A stretch of DNA of 64,000 nt from Leptolinea sp. HRD-7 (lineage in GTDB: Bacteria; Chloroflexota; Anaerolineae; Anaerolineales; Anaerolineaceae): positions 868,001 to 932,000 of the forward strand of contig AP024710.1 of NCBI GenBank assembly GCA_024363285.1. The letters are read 5' to 3'. Shown piece by piece: positions 34,673-43,639 of the stretch (position 1 is its first letter; each line of letters opens with the position of its first letter). The position numbers were made by a program, and so were the translations under genes. The notes under the pieces were generated by a model. It saw only the letters and a list, made by a program, of their open reading frames with translations, did no database searches and was not told where the DNA came from.

Positions 34673-36350
34673 GAGGACGACTCAAAACTAATCTAGAATC
34701 GTTCCCCAAAAATGAGACAAAAAAATGGCGGCTATCTGACCGCCATTTTGCATATATTATGGGCAATGCAGACCAGTCCCCATTCGGTACTCACCTTATC
34801 CAACCCGCGGAGATGAAATCTCCGGAACCTTCGGTTGTGCTTGATTATGCCAAAAACAGCCTCTACATCCGTATTGCGTTGAACACGCAAGCGAATACCA
34901 TCTTCCGAACGCAAGTTCAGATTTGCCTGAGCTCGATAGGCATCCAGTTGGGGATTGACTGTGATCTTTCGGTTGCCTCTTGCTTTGAAACATTTTGGTC
35001 GAAATGGGCACCCGGAACAATCTTCGCACCCATACACCTTGCGCTGACTTAGATACCCATTATCTGTTTTGACCTTTTTTGTGTAAAGAAATGTCAATTG
35101 TTTTTGTCCAGGGCAATGGAAACTATCTGTCTGCGGATCATACGGAAGATTCCCGGTTACGAATGGATTGTTCCGATATTTTCGGGTTGTCTCTTTGTGA
35201 AATAGATTGTGTTTTACATAATTTTCGAGCTGGTTCTTCTCCAAATAAGCATAATTCTCCTCACTTCCATATCCCGCGTCGGCAACTACTCGAACTGGCA
35301 GGATGCCCAGGTTCGCCTGAATGTGCTCCATATGTGGAATGAAACAGGCCGTATCTCCTGCCCGTTGGTGCAAGCTGAAGCCAACAATAAACTGGTTCTC
35401 TGTGCCACATTGAACGTTGTAGGCCGGTAATGGTAACGGCTTCTCGGAACCCCGATCCTCTTTCATGCGAAAACACGTGGCATCTGGATCAGCTTTGGCA
35501 TAGCTGCTTCGCCCTGCCAGGGTCTTTTCCTGTTCTTCGTATTTCTCCATTCGCGGCAGATAATCCTTCTTTAATTTCTTCTCCGCCGCTTTCAATTCTT
35601 TGTTCCCCGGTTCCCTCTTCAACCGTTCGTTTACCTCTTTCATCCGTTCCCGGATCAGTTCGCTATTTATCGGGCCGCCATTTCCCATCTCTTCCAGGTC
35701 TTTGTCCCCATATTCTTCTTCTTCGGCTTCATTGACGGCTTCTATTTCTTCAAATAACTCATGGATCTTCTGCTCCAACTTGCTCTTATATCCCGCTGTC
35801 CGCTTAGCCCATATTACTCGATGTTTGTTCGCGTCTGCTTCTATTTTTGTCCCGTCTACAAAATAGTTCTCCAGCCGGATCAATCCCATCTCTCTCAACA
35901 GTTGCACCACCTGCCCAAATACATCCTCAATCACTCCTCTCATTCGGCTCCCCCTGAACCGGTTGATCGTCCGAAAATCCGGCGTGTTCCGCCCACTGAT
36001 CCACATGAATTGAATGTTTTCTCTCAATCCTTTCGCGATCTGTCGCGATGTGTAAATCCGCTGTGTGTATGCATACACCAGTACTTTCAGCATCATCCGC
36101 GGATGGTAACTGCTCGTCCCTCCCCCTTTATATTTTTGGATCAGCTTGTCTATGTCTATCTGATCTATCGCTTCGTTCACTACCCTTACGATGTGCCCTT
36201 CTGGGATTATTTCATCCAGACTCGGTGGTATCAGGCTCGGTTGGTTCATGATGTACGGCTTAAATACTGGGCGGCTTTCTCGTCTTTTCATTCCCCTATT
36301 GAATCACACCCTTTTTAATGTGTAAAGAGGCTGACTTTTGGGTCAGCCTC
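34673..36350 (-). mobile_element. IS1182-family insertion sequence, apparently complete
   Basis: About 1.68 kb is bounded by imperfect terminal inverted repeats: GAGGACGACTCAAAACT at 34673-34689, and the complement of ACTTTTGGGTCAGCCTC at 36334-36350. The single transposase gene is intact. The right end also forms a hairpin AGAGGCTGAC / GGTCAGCCTCT, and the left end carries a hairpin just beyond the transposase stop. Exact ends and target duplication are uncertain; flanks read TAGTA on the left and TACAT on the right. Confidence 0.75.
34732..36291 (-). CDS. IS1182-family transposase (DDE)
   Basis: The 519-residue protein has the family N-terminal helix-turn-helix region (FKPYIMNQPSLIPPSLDEIIPEGH), a long coiled, charged insert (about 170-250), and a DDE catalytic core. 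The core reads NYFVDGTKIEADANK, VRVVADAGYGSEENY and NTDVEAVFGIIKHN. A Cys cluster (CEDCSGCPFRPKC) precedes the last acidic residue, as in other members. Full length and no frame damage suggest recent activity. It faces left, toward the B3/4 gene. Confidence 0.95.
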   Translation of the reverse strand: MKRRESRPVFKPYIMNQPSLIPPSLDEIIPEGHIVRVVNEAIDQIDIDKLIQKYKGGGTSSYHPRMMLKVLVYAYTQRIYTSRQIAKGLRENIQFMWISGRNTPDFRTINRFRGSRMRGVIEDVFGQVVQLLREMGLIRLENYFVDGTKIEADANKHRVIWAKRTAGYKSKLEQKIHELFEEIEAVNEAEEEEYGDKDLEEMGNGGPINSELIRERMKEVNERLKREPGNKELKAAEKKLKKDYLPRMEKYEEQEKTLAGRSSYAKADPDATCFRMKEDRGSEKPLPLPAYNVQCGTENQFIVGFSLHQRAGDTACFIPHMEHIQANLGILPVRVVADAGYGSEENYAYLEKNQLENYVKHNLFHKETTRKYRNNPFVTGNLPYDPQTDSFHCPGQKQLTFLYTKKVKTDNGYLSQRKVYGCEDCSGCPFRPKCFKARGNRKITVNPQLDAYRAQANLNLRSEDGIRLRVQRNTDVEAVFGIIKHNRRFRRFHLRGLDKVSTEWGLVCIAHNICKMAVR

Positions 36351-36355
36351 TACAT

Positions 36356-36802
36356 TTAATTTAAGGTCACCCGGATCATCACCACATCGTTGACGGCTTT
36401 CTCGATCTCGTCCTTATGCGGTTCGCCCGCCTCGTCAAAGGTGACGCCGTAGAATTTCGCGTCATTGCGTACAGCCTTCAGGTGATCCGTCAATCCGGCG
36501 GCTTTGGCGGCGCTATCAGCCACCGTCACATCCGCCTGGCCGGTATAGTCCTTCCCCCGAATGCGCAAAGTGACCGGCGCGCCAGCAGCGAGGTTTTTAT
36601 ACCATTCGCCGTGCGTGAAGATGGTCACCTGGCTGCCTTTTTGCGAGTAGCTGACCGGCGTGGAATATGTCTTGCCGCTCTTGCGTCCGGTGAAGGTGAT
36701 CAATGTGATGGTTTTGCTGACCATACCATGCAGCGGTGAGCGCAGGATGAACCGCATCGTCGCGTTGACGGCGGGTGGGATGGTGGTTTTTTCTTCAGTC
36801 AT
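36356..36802 (-). CDS. F420-type nitroreductase/quinone reductase fold protein
   Basis: The 148-residue protein has the split-barrel pattern of the deazaflavin-dependent (Ddn-like) family: MRFILRSPLHGMVSKTITLITFTGRKSGKTYSTPVSYSQKG, then FTHGEWYKNLAAGAPVTLRIRGKDYTGQA. The TGRKSGK-x-x-x-TPV motif is the cofactor phosphate contact. Members use F420H2 or flavins to reduce quinones or nitro compounds. Start choice: ATG at 36802 preceded by GGAGGG; a longer frame has no similarity. It ends six bp from the right end of the IS element, so that end may have replaced its original terminator. Confidence 0.8.
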   Translation of the reverse strand: MTEEKTTIPPAVNATMRFILRSPLHGMVSKTITLITFTGRKSGKTYSTPVSYSQKGSQVTIFTHGEWYKNLAAGAPVTLRIRGKDYTGQADVTVADSAAKAAGLTDHLKAVRNDAKFYGVTFDEAGEPHKDEIEKAVNDVVMIRVTLN

Positions 36803-36904
36803 GGGTTTTTCCCTCCAATGATATTGACTGTAGCAAATTGAGAGAGGTGTGTCAATCAGATTGTAGGTTAGGTCATGACACAACCTACTACAAAAAATTA
36901 CTCC

Positions 36905-36933
36905 TTGACTCTTCTCCGCATTCTCCCTATAAT
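36905..36933 (+). promoter_or_regulatory. trp operon promoter
   Basis: TTGACT (36905-36910) and TATAAT (36928-36933) are spaced by exactly 17 bp, predicting transcription start near 36940, just ahead of the T-box leader. Confidence 0.85.
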
Positions 36934-36954
36934 ACTGACTAACTTCATATAAAA

Positions 36955-37257
36955 ACGTTGACGAGGACGAGTACGTTTCAAAGCGGTTTTCAGAGAGCCA
37001 GGCAGTATGTGGTGAAAGCCCGGCAAAAGCGCAGAAACCGAATGGACCTCCGAGTTGAACAGGCGAAAAGCAATGAGTAGCCTGCTCCGGGAACTCCCGT
37101 TACAGGGTAAGGGTATAAGCCTGCAAAAGGCCGTACCTGAACAAAGTGACGCTGGCTTTCTTCTCCCTGTTGCATCACAACAGGGATTTTTGTTAATAAC
37201 AGCGTAACCTGGGTGGCACCGCGAGATCCCTCTCGTCCCATAGGATGAAAGGGATCT
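36955..37257 (+). promoter_or_regulatory. tryptophan-specific T-box leader
   Basis: The region carries the T-box order. Stem I has a GAGTACG turn and the conserved CAGAGAGCC, with the distal loop GGTGAAAGCCCGGC. The specifier loop GAATGGACC has codon TGG (Trp) at 37043-37045. Stem III is CCCTGTTG / CAACAGGG near 37165-37191, and the T-box core GGGTGGCACCGCG lies at 37211-37223. The bulge bases TGGC (37214-37217) match a tRNA ending GCCA, as expected for tRNA-Trp with discriminator G. A hairpin AGATCCCT / AGGGATCT follows (37224-37257) but has no T run. Uncharged tRNA-Trp should switch on the trp genes. Confidence 0.92.
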
Positions 37258-37273
37258 GTCTGTTAATACCGCG

Positions 37274-37290
37274 AAGGAGCCACCCTGATG
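37274..37290 (+). promoter_or_regulatory. trpE ribosome-binding site that can pair with the T-box core
   Basis: AAGGAG (37274-37279) precedes the trpE ATG at 37288. Bases GCCACCC (37279-37285) are exactly complementary to GGGTGGC of the T-box core, and flanking CC / GG pairs extend the match into the Shine-Dalgarno sequence. Confidence 0.6.
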
Positions 37291-38730
37291 TTACTGGAAG
37301 CCACAGAAGTACAAACCATTATTCGTGAAGTTCACGCCGACCTGGAGACCCCGGTCAGCTTATATCTTAAATTACGCGGGCAGGGCGCGTCGTTCCTGCT
37401 CGAATCGGTGGAAGGTGGCGAGCGCATCGCGCGCTACTCGTTCATCGGCATCCGTCCGCGCGCCGAATACATCCTGCGCAACGGGCAGGTGGAAGTTATC
37501 GAAGGTGACAGCCGCCGAGCCGTCACCCTCGCCCCGGGCGAAGACCCCACCCGCTTCCTGCAGGAAGAGATCGCCCGCTTTCCCGCCACCCGCCTACCGG
37601 GCGCGCCGCGCTTCACCGGCGGGCTGATCGGCTACCTGGGCTACGAGTCGGTGCGCTACTTTGAGCCCACCCTGATGGACCAGATGCAGTCCGCCAACGT
37701 GCCGGATGGCATTTACCTGCTGGCCGATACCGTGGTGGCGTTTGACAACGTCCGCCGCACGATCTTCCTGATCGCCACCGTATTGGATGGCGACCCGGAT
37801 ACCGCCGAAAACCGGCTGGACGAGATCGCCGCGCGCATCGCCGCGCCGCTGCCTGATGTTGAACGAATCGCATGCGTATCATCTGAAACCACATCCAACC
37901 TGACGCAGCCCGAATTTGAAGCCATGGTCACGGCGGCCAAAGAGCACATCGCCGCGGGAGATATCTTCCAGGTGGTGCTTTCACAGCGCTTCACCCGCCA
38001 GTCCAACGCCGAGCCGTTTGACGTGTACCGCGCGCTGCGCCGCCTGAACCCGTCACCCTACATGTACTTCTTCGATTTCGGCGAAGTGGACGGTGAGTCG
38101 CTGCACCTGATCGGTTCGTCACCCGAGATGTTCGTGCGGCTGGAAGACGGCACCGCCTCACTGCACCCGATCGCCGGCACCCGCCCGCGCGGGAAAGATG
38201 CCGCCGCCGATGCCGCGCTGGAAAAAGACCTGCTGGCCGACCCCAAGGAACGCGCCGAGCATGTGATGTTGGTGGACCTCGGCCGCAACGATCTGGGCAG
38301 AGTATGCGAATACGGCTCGGTGAAGGTCTCCGATTTCTTCAGCATTGAATACTACTCGCATGTGATGCACATCGTCTCGCATGTGCAGGGGACAATGCGC
38401 CCCGGCCTGACCGCTTTCGACCTGATCCGCGCGGCTTTCCCTGCGGGCACCGTCAGCGGGGCGCCCAAAGTGCGCGCGCTGGAGATCATCGCCGCGCTGG
38501 AACCGGATGCCCGCGGGGCGTACGCGGGAACTGTGGGCTACTTCGGGTTTGACGGCAGTATGGATACCTGCCTCGCTATCCGCACGCTGGTCAAACGCGG
38601 TGACCGCTACAGTGTGCAGGCTGGCGCCGGAATCGTGGCCGATTCCAACCCGGCCGGTGAATATCAGGAAACCATCAACAAGGCCGGCGCGCTGCTGCGT
38701 GCCCTTGACCTTGTGGAATCGAACCGCTGA
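37288..38730 (+). CDS. trpE: anthranilate synthase component I
   Basis: The 480-residue chorismate-utilising enzyme, with TrpG, makes anthranilate from chorismate and glutamine. The N-terminal regulatory segment has LLESVEGGERIARYSFIG, including the LLES element that binds feedback tryptophan. The catalytic domain has DIFQVVLSQRF, LIGSSPEMFVR, HPIAGTRPRGK, ERAEHVMLVDLGRNDLGR and TVSGAPKVRA. First gene of the trp operon, directly under the T-box leader. Confidence 0.97.
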   Translation: MLLEATEVQTIIREVHADLETPVSLYLKLRGQGASFLLESVEGGERIARYSFIGIRPRAEYILRNGQVEVIEGDSRRAVTLAPGEDPTRFLQEEIARFPATRLPGAPRFTGGLIGYLGYESVRYFEPTLMDQMQSANVPDGIYLLADTVVAFDNVRRTIFLIATVLDGDPDTAENRLDEIAARIAAPLPDVERIACVSSETTSNLTQPEFEAMVTAAKEHIAAGDIFQVVLSQRFTRQSNAEPFDVYRALRRLNPSPYMYFFDFGEVDGESLHLIGSSPEMFVRLEDGTASLHPIAGTRPRGKDAAADAALEKDLLADPKERAEHVMLVDLGRNDLGRVCEYGSVKVSDFFSIEYYSHVMHIVSHVQGTMRPGLTAFDLIRAAFPAGTVSGAPKVRALEIIAALEPDARGAYAGTVGYFGFDGSMDTCLAIRTLVKRGDRYSVQAGAGIVADSNPAGEYQETINKAGALLRALDLVESNR

Positions 38731-38742
38731 GAGGAGAGAGAC

Positions 38743-39312
38743 ATGCTCGCGTTGATCGATAATTACGATTCATTTACCTACAACCTGGTGCAGCTTTTCG
38801 GCGAACTGGGCGCGGATATCCGCGTGTTCCGCAATGACCGCGTGACCGTGAACGAACTGGACGAGCTTCATCCGGACCAACTGGTCATCTCACCCGGGCC
38901 GGGTGAACCCATAAACGACAGCGGCATCTCACCCGAGGCCATCCGCCACTTCACCGGCAAGATACCCGTGCTGGGGGTGTGCCTCGGCCACCAGGCCATT
39001 GGCGCGGTGTACGGCGGAACAGTAGGCCGTGCCCCAAAACTGATGCACGGCAAGACGTCGCCGGTCAAACACAACGGCACAGGCATCTTCGCGGGCGTCC
39101 CGTCACCGTTTCAGGCTATGCGTTATCACTCGCTGGTGGTCTACGAACCCGCGCCGGAAGTCCTCGAAACCATCGCCTCCACGGATGACGGCGAGATCAT
39201 GGCGTTGAAGCACCGTGACCATCCCACCTACGGGGTGCAATTCCACCCCGAATCCATTTTGACCGAACACGGCAGGGTACTGCTGAAGAATTTTCTTGAG
39301 ATCCGCCAGTAA
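38743..39312 (+). CDS. trpG: anthranilate synthase component II, glutamine amidotransferase
   Basis: The 189-residue class I amidotransferase has nucleophile Cys in [10 protein letters not shown] and the His-Glu pair in [13 protein letters not shown]. It provides ammonia to TrpE. It starts 12 bp after trpE with GAGAGG upstream. In many bacteria the same protein also serves aminodeoxychorismate synthase, and no separate pabA is seen here. Confidence 0.96.
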   Translation: MLALIDNYDSFTYNLVQLFGELGADIRVFRNDRVTVNELDELHPDQLVISPGPGEPINDSGISPEAIRHFTGKIPVLGVCLGHQAIGAVYGGTVGRAPKLMHGKTSPVKHNGTGIFAGVPSPFQAMRYHSLVVYEPAPEVLETIASTDDGEIMALKHRDHPTYGVQFHPESILTEHGRVLLKNFLEIRQ

Positions 39313-39327
39313 GAAGGAGAAAACCTC

Positions 39328-40347
39328 ATGTTAAAACCATATATCGCCAGAGTCATCAACCGCAGTAACTTATCGGATACCGAAGCGCAGGAGGCCATGA
39401 ACATCATCATGACCGGTCAGGCGACGCAGGCCCAGATCGGGGCATATCTTACCGCCCTGCGTATGAAGGGCGAAACCATCGCCGAGATCACCGGCTCGGT
39501 GCGCGCCATGCGCGAGAACGCGGTGACCATCAAGCCGGACGTGGCCGACCAGAACGTGTATGACATCGTGGGCACGGGTGGCGACGGCAAGTTCACCTTC
39601 AACATCTCTACCGCGGCGGCCTTCATTGTGGCCGGCACCGGGCGCAAGGTGGCCAAACACGGCAACCGCGCGGCATCGTCACAGTGCGGCAGTGCCGACG
39701 TGCTCTCGGCGCTGGGCGTCAACCTCGAAATGCCCCCGGAACGCGTGCAGCAAGCCATCGAAGAGATTGGCATCGGTTTCATGTTCGCTCCGAAATTCCA
39801 CCCGTCAATGAAATACGCCGCCGGTCCACGCAAGGAACTGGGGCAGCGCACCATCTTCAACCTGCTCGGGCCGCTCACCAACCCCGCCGGCGCGGATGTG
39901 CAGCTTATTGGCGTGTATTCGCCTGAACTCACCGAACCGCTGGCCAATGTGCTCAAAGACCTCGGTTCCACCGCCGCCATGGTGATTTACGGCGCGGGTG
40001 GTACCGACGAACTCACCCCGGCCGGCCCGAACCGGGTCAGCCACCTGATGGGCGGCACGGTACGCACGTATGATCTTGACCCGCAGGAACTTGGATTCGA
40101 ACGCGCCACGATTGACGACCTGCACGGCGGCTCGCCGGAAGAAGCAGCCGCCATGATGCGCGACCTGTTGCGCGGGCGCACCGGCGGCGCCTGCCGCGAT
40201 GCCGTGCTGCTGAATGCCGCCGGAACCCTGGCCGCCGAAACCGGTGACTTCAAGAGCGCGCTGGACGAGGTCACCGCGTCATTGAATGATGGACTGGCGT
40301 TCGCCAAGATGAACGACCTGGTTAAATTCAGCCGCGCGGTGGCATAG
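39328..40347 (+). CDS. trpD: anthranilate phosphoribosyltransferase
   Basis: The 339-residue enzyme joins anthranilate to PRPP. The PRPP-binding VGTGGDGKFTFNIST and KHGNRAASSQCGSADVL motifs are intact, as are the GVNLEMPPE and FMFAPKFHPSMKYAAGPRKELGQRTIFNLLGPLTNPA segments. It follows trpG by 15 bp with AAGGAG before the ATG. Confidence 0.97.
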   Translation: MLKPYIARVINRSNLSDTEAQEAMNIIMTGQATQAQIGAYLTALRMKGETIAEITGSVRAMRENAVTIKPDVADQNVYDIVGTGGDGKFTFNISTAAAFIVAGTGRKVAKHGNRAASSQCGSADVLSALGVNLEMPPERVQQAIEEIGIGFMFAPKFHPSMKYAAGPRKELGQRTIFNLLGPLTNPAGADVQLIGVYSPELTEPLANVLKDLGSTAAMVIYGAGGTDELTPAGPNRVSHLMGGTVRTYDLDPQELGFERATIDDLHGGSPEEAAAMMRDLLRGRTGGACRDAVLLNAAGTLAAETGDFKSALDEVTASLNDGLAFAKMNDLVKFSRAVA

Positions 40348-40354
40348 ACAGACC

Positions 40355-41164
40355 ATGAGTATTCTGACAAAAATTCTGGCGAAAAAACACGCCGAGGTGG
40401 AGGAATTGGACGCGGCTGTCCTTCGTTCCGCCGCGAAGGATAGCCCGTCTCCCCGCGATTTCCTCGCGTTACTGCAACAGCGGCGGATTGGCCAACAGCC
40501 CGGCCTGATCGCAGAACTGAAGCGCGCCTCGCCGTCAAAGGGGCTGCTGGCTCCCAATCTTGACCTGCTGGACGCGGCGGAGATCTACGCGGCGAACGGC
40601 GCGGCGGCCATCAGCGTGCTGACCGACCGAACGTTCTTTCAGGGCAGTCTGGAAACCCTGCGGAAATTGCGTTACGAGCATCAGATCGAACTGCCTCTAT
40701 TACGCAAAGACTTCATCATCGACGAAACCCAGCTCTACGAGGCGCGGGTCAACGGAGCGGATGCCGCCCTGCTGATCGCCGCCGCGCTGACGGATGATTT
40801 GTACCTGCGAGACCTGCACGCGCTGGCGCTCGAACTCGGCCTGACCCCGCTGGTGGAAATACACAACCGATCGGAGGTGGATCGGGTGCTGACAATCCCC
40901 GGGTTGAAGATGGTGGGCATCAACAACCGTAACCTCGACACCTTCAACGTCTCTCTCGAAACCACCGAAGCCCTGCGGCCGCTGATACCGGCGGGAATCG
41001 CGGTGGTGGCTGAGAGCGGCATCTTCCACGCGGCGGATGTGCGCCGGCTGGAACAGTGCGGCATCGACGCCGTGCTGGTGGGCGAGGCTTTAGTCACCAC
41101 GCCGGATATCGCCGGGCGGGTGCGGGAACTTTCAGGGTATGAAACGGAAGGAGTGACACTATGA
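40355..41164 (+). CDS. trpC: indole-3-glycerol phosphate synthase
   Basis: The 269-residue TIM barrel has catalytic Lys and Glu in LIAELKRASPSKG, LLRKDFIID, VEIHNRSEVDRVL, GINNRNLDTF and VVAESGIFHAADV. It closes the indole ring. It starts 7 bp after trpD and overlaps trpF by ATGA, so the two are translationally coupled. Confidence 0.97.
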   Translation: MSILTKILAKKHAEVEELDAAVLRSAAKDSPSPRDFLALLQQRRIGQQPGLIAELKRASPSKGLLAPNLDLLDAAEIYAANGAAAISVLTDRTFFQGSLETLRKLRYEHQIELPLLRKDFIIDETQLYEARVNGADAALLIAAALTDDLYLRDLHALALELGLTPLVEIHNRSEVDRVLTIPGLKMVGINNRNLDTFNVSLETTEALRPLIPAGIAVVAESGIFHAADVRRLEQCGIDAVLVGEALVTTPDIAGRVRELSGYETEGVTL

Positions 41165-41868
41165 CCGTTATCAAGATCTGCGGTATTACCTCTTTGCGAG
41201 ACGCGCTGGCAGCCGTCGAAGCCGGCGCCGATTGCCTGGGCTTCAATTTCTACATGCACAGTCCCCGGCATATCAATGTGACAGAGTGCGAGAAGATCAC
41301 CGCCGTGCTGAACCGCGATTTTCCTTCTATATTAAAGGTAGGGGTATTCGTCAACGCGCCGGCGTTTTATATCCGTGCGCTGATGCAGACCTGCTCCCTC
41401 GACCTGGCCCAACTGCACGGAGACGAAGGTCCCGAGGTATTGAGCCAGTTGGGTTCACGGGCCTTCAAAGCCTTCCGGGGGATCCCTTCGGACATGGCGG
41501 GACTGACCCGGGTTGACCCGCCGGCCTGCCTGATCGACGCGTCGGTGAAGGGAGCATACGGCGGGACGGGCGTCACCGCGGATTGGGGCGCAGCCGCGCG
41601 ATTGGCGGAAGCCATGCCGGTGTTCCTGGCCGGCGGCTTGAAACCGGAAAATACGGCAGACGCGATTCGACGGGTGAAGCCATGGGGTGTGGATACAGCC
41701 TCCGGCGTGGAAGCCCGCCCCGGCATGAAAGATGCCGCGAAGATGGTGGATTTCGTGCAGGCCGTCCGCGAGGTGGATAGCCGCCGTCTGAAAGCAGACG
41801 CGGTGGGAGTCAACACGGTGAACTTTGAAATTCCGCTGGCGGAATACGGTTGGCGGCCGACGGGGTGA
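41161..41868 (+). CDS. trpF: phosphoribosylanthranilate isomerase
   Basis: The 235-residue TIM-barrel enzyme has the catalytic Cys in VIKICGIT, then ADCLGFNFYMHSPRHI, LAQLHGDE and the phosphate site FLAGGLKPENTADAI with DTASGVE. A C-terminal tail of about 30 residues (after AVREVDS) extends beyond the usual end. trpF and trpC are separate genes, not fused. Downstream, 550 bp of repeats separate it from trpB. Confidence 0.95.
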   Translation: MTVIKICGITSLRDALAAVEAGADCLGFNFYMHSPRHINVTECEKITAVLNRDFPSILKVGVFVNAPAFYIRALMQTCSLDLAQLHGDEGPEVLSQLGSRAFKAFRGIPSDMAGLTRVDPPACLIDASVKGAYGGTGVTADWGAAARLAEAMPVFLAGGLKPENTADAIRRVKPWGVDTASGVEARPGMKDAAKMVDFVQAVREVDSRRLKADAVGVNTVNFEIPLAEYGWRPTG

Positions 41869-41873
41869 ACCCC

Positions 41874-41947
41874 TCCGCTGGCTGAGCCTGTCGAAGCCAG
41901 AATCCCAGGTCGCGGCGAACCGCCCTTCGACAAGCTCAGGGCTCGGA
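41874..41947. repeat. CTGAGCCTGTCGAAG-type inverted repeat
   Basis: CTGAGCCTGTCGAAG at 41880-41896 is opposed by CTTCGACAAGCTCAGGG about 30 bp later. This short motif recurs near 2750 and 25640 in the window and is a widespread bacterial intergenic repeat. Confidence 0.6.
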
Positions 41948-41961
41948 AAAGACACAATTTT

Positions 41962-42040
41962 GTAGGTTGGACGAAACGATTGAACATTGACAATTAATTC
42001 CACACAAGACCATCCCATCACATAGTGCGTTTCGTCCAAC
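41962..42040 (+). repeat. palindromic element, GTAGGTTGG family
   Basis: A 79-bp element with head GTAGGTTGG, tail CCAACATGGC and 13-bp arms GTTGGACGAAACG / CGTTTCGTCCAAC. The centre is unique. Confidence 0.75.
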
Positions 42041-42107
42041 ATGGCACGGTGATGAGGATACATTTGAATGGACGGGTTTGGTAGTTAGCTTTGCCTCACC
42101 ATCATCT

Positions 42108-42180
42108 AACTTCTCCCTCAAGGGAGAAGGATAAAAGCCAAAAGCCTCTCCCCCGCGGGGAGAGATTGGGTGAGGGGCAA
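42108..42180 (+). repeat. CTCTCCCCCGCGGGGAGAG-type repeat (two copies nearby)
   Basis: CTTCTCCCTCAAGGGAGAAGG is followed by GCCTCTCCCCCGCGGGGAGAG and TTGGGTGAGGGGCAATCCCGGAAAA. A second copy of the latter part lies at 42338-42387. Both are hairpin-forming and lie between trpF and trpB. Confidence 0.7.
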
Positions 42181-42233
42181 TCCCGGAAAATAGGCTCCTA
42201 ATTTATGGAAAGGTTTGATGGTCGCCATAGCCA

Positions 42234-42318
42234 TGTTGGGCAAACCGCCACTCCATAATCGTCAAAAAACGATCAAATAGAAATGAATTGTGGTCAATGG
42301 GCAGTTTGCCCAACCTAC
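42234..42318 (-). repeat. palindromic element, GTAGGTTGG family
   Basis: An 85-bp element oriented leftward. On the minus strand it opens GTAGGTTGGG and closes CCCAACATGGC. The 15-bp arms pair perfectly except for one T-G wobble. Confidence 0.75.
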
Positions 42319-42418
42319 GGTATGCGATTCGAACCAAAGCCTCTCCCCCGCGGAGAGAGGTTGGGTGAGGGGCAATCCCGGAAAATGGCATGAATTTACA
42401 AACAATGATGGAGATCCA

Positions 42419-43618
42419 ATGACAACATTACTACCCGCGAAATTCGGGCCTTACGGTGGACAGTTCGTCCCCGAGACCCTGATGCCCGCGCTGACAGAAC
42501 TCGAGGCAGCTTTCGTCGCCTCACGCGAAGATAAAGAATTCCAGGCGGAATTTGACCGCCTGATGGCCACCTTCGTCGGGCGGCCGACGCCCATCACCCA
42601 CGCGCGCCGGCTTTCCGAAAAGCTGGGCGGCGCGCAGATCTACCTCAAGCGCGAAGACCTGGCACATACCGGCGCGCACAAGATCAACAACGCGCTGGGA
42701 CAGGCGCTGCTGGCGAAGAAAATGGGCAAACCCCGTGTCATCGCGGAAACAGGCGCCGGTCAGCACGGCGTGGCTTCGGCGACCGCCGCGGCGCTGCTCG
42801 GGCTGGAGTGCGTGGTCTACATGGGCTGCGTGGATATTGAACGCCAGAAACCCAACGTTCACCGCATGGAACTGCTCGGCGCAGAAGTCCGCCCGGTGAC
42901 CTCTGGTACAAAAACCCTGAAAGACGCCATCAACGAAGCCATCCGTGATTGGGTGGCGAACGTCAACAACACCCACTACCTGCTCGGGTCAGCGCTGGGG
43001 CCGCACCCGTACCCCACCATGGTGCGCGAATTCCAGTCGGTCATCGGGCGGGAAGCCCGCGCGCAGATGCTGGCGGATGTGGGCCGGCTGCCGGATACGG
43101 TCATCGCGTGCGTGGGCGGCGGCTCGAACGCCATTGGCGTCTTCAGCGCGTTCATTGACGATGAAGACGTGGAACTGATCGGTGTGGAAGCCGGCGGCTC
43201 GGGTATCGCCAGCGGAAAACATGCCGCGCGCTTCGGCGACCCGTCAAAGGCGCGCGTGGGGGTGATCCATGGCACGCGTACCATGGTTCTGCAGGATGGC
43301 GATGGGCAGATCAGCGACACCTATTCCATCTCCGCCGGGCTGGATTACGCCGCGGTGGGTCCTGAACATTCGATGCTGCGCGATATGGAACGCGCCTTTT
43401 ACACCTCTGCCACTGACGCGGAAGCCATGCAGGCGTTTTCCACGTTGTGTAAGATTGAGGGGATCATCCCCGCGCTGGAATCGTCACATGCCGTGGCTGA
43501 AGTGATCAAACGCGCGCCGAAGATGCGCCCGGACCAGACCGTGCTGGTCAACCTCTCCGGCCGGGGTGACAAAGACCTGGGCACTGTACTCAGTGAAGGA
43601 CACCGGTTCAACATCTGA
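42419..43618 (+). CDS. trpB: tryptophan synthase beta chain
   Basis: The 399-residue PLP enzyme joins indole and serine. The PLP-Lys lies in [13 protein letters not shown], the catalytic Glu in [11 protein letters not shown], and the phosphate loop is GGGSNAIG. Start choice: ATG at 42419 gives [20 protein letters not shown], the family start, with GGAGA before it; a longer frame runs into the repeats. trpA follows after 21 bp. Confidence 0.97.
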   Translation: MTTLLPAKFGPYGGQFVPETLMPALTELEAAFVASREDKEFQAEFDRLMATFVGRPTPITHARRLSEKLGGAQIYLKREDLAHTGAHKINNALGQALLAKKMGKPRVIAETGAGQHGVASATAAALLGLECVVYMGCVDIERQKPNVHRMELLGAEVRPVTSGTKTLKDAINEAIRDWVANVNNTHYLLGSALGPHPYPTMVREFQSVIGREARAQMLADVGRLPDTVIACVGGGSNAIGVFSAFIDDEDVELIGVEAGGSGIASGKHAARFGDPSKARVGVIHGTRTMVLQDGDGQISDTYSISAGLDYAAVGPEHSMLRDMERAFYTSATDAEAMQAFSTLCKIEGIIPALESSHAVAEVIKRAPKMRPDQTVLVNLSGRGDKDLGTVLSEGHRFNI

Positions 43619-43639
43619 ACCGCCATTACAGGAACTAAA

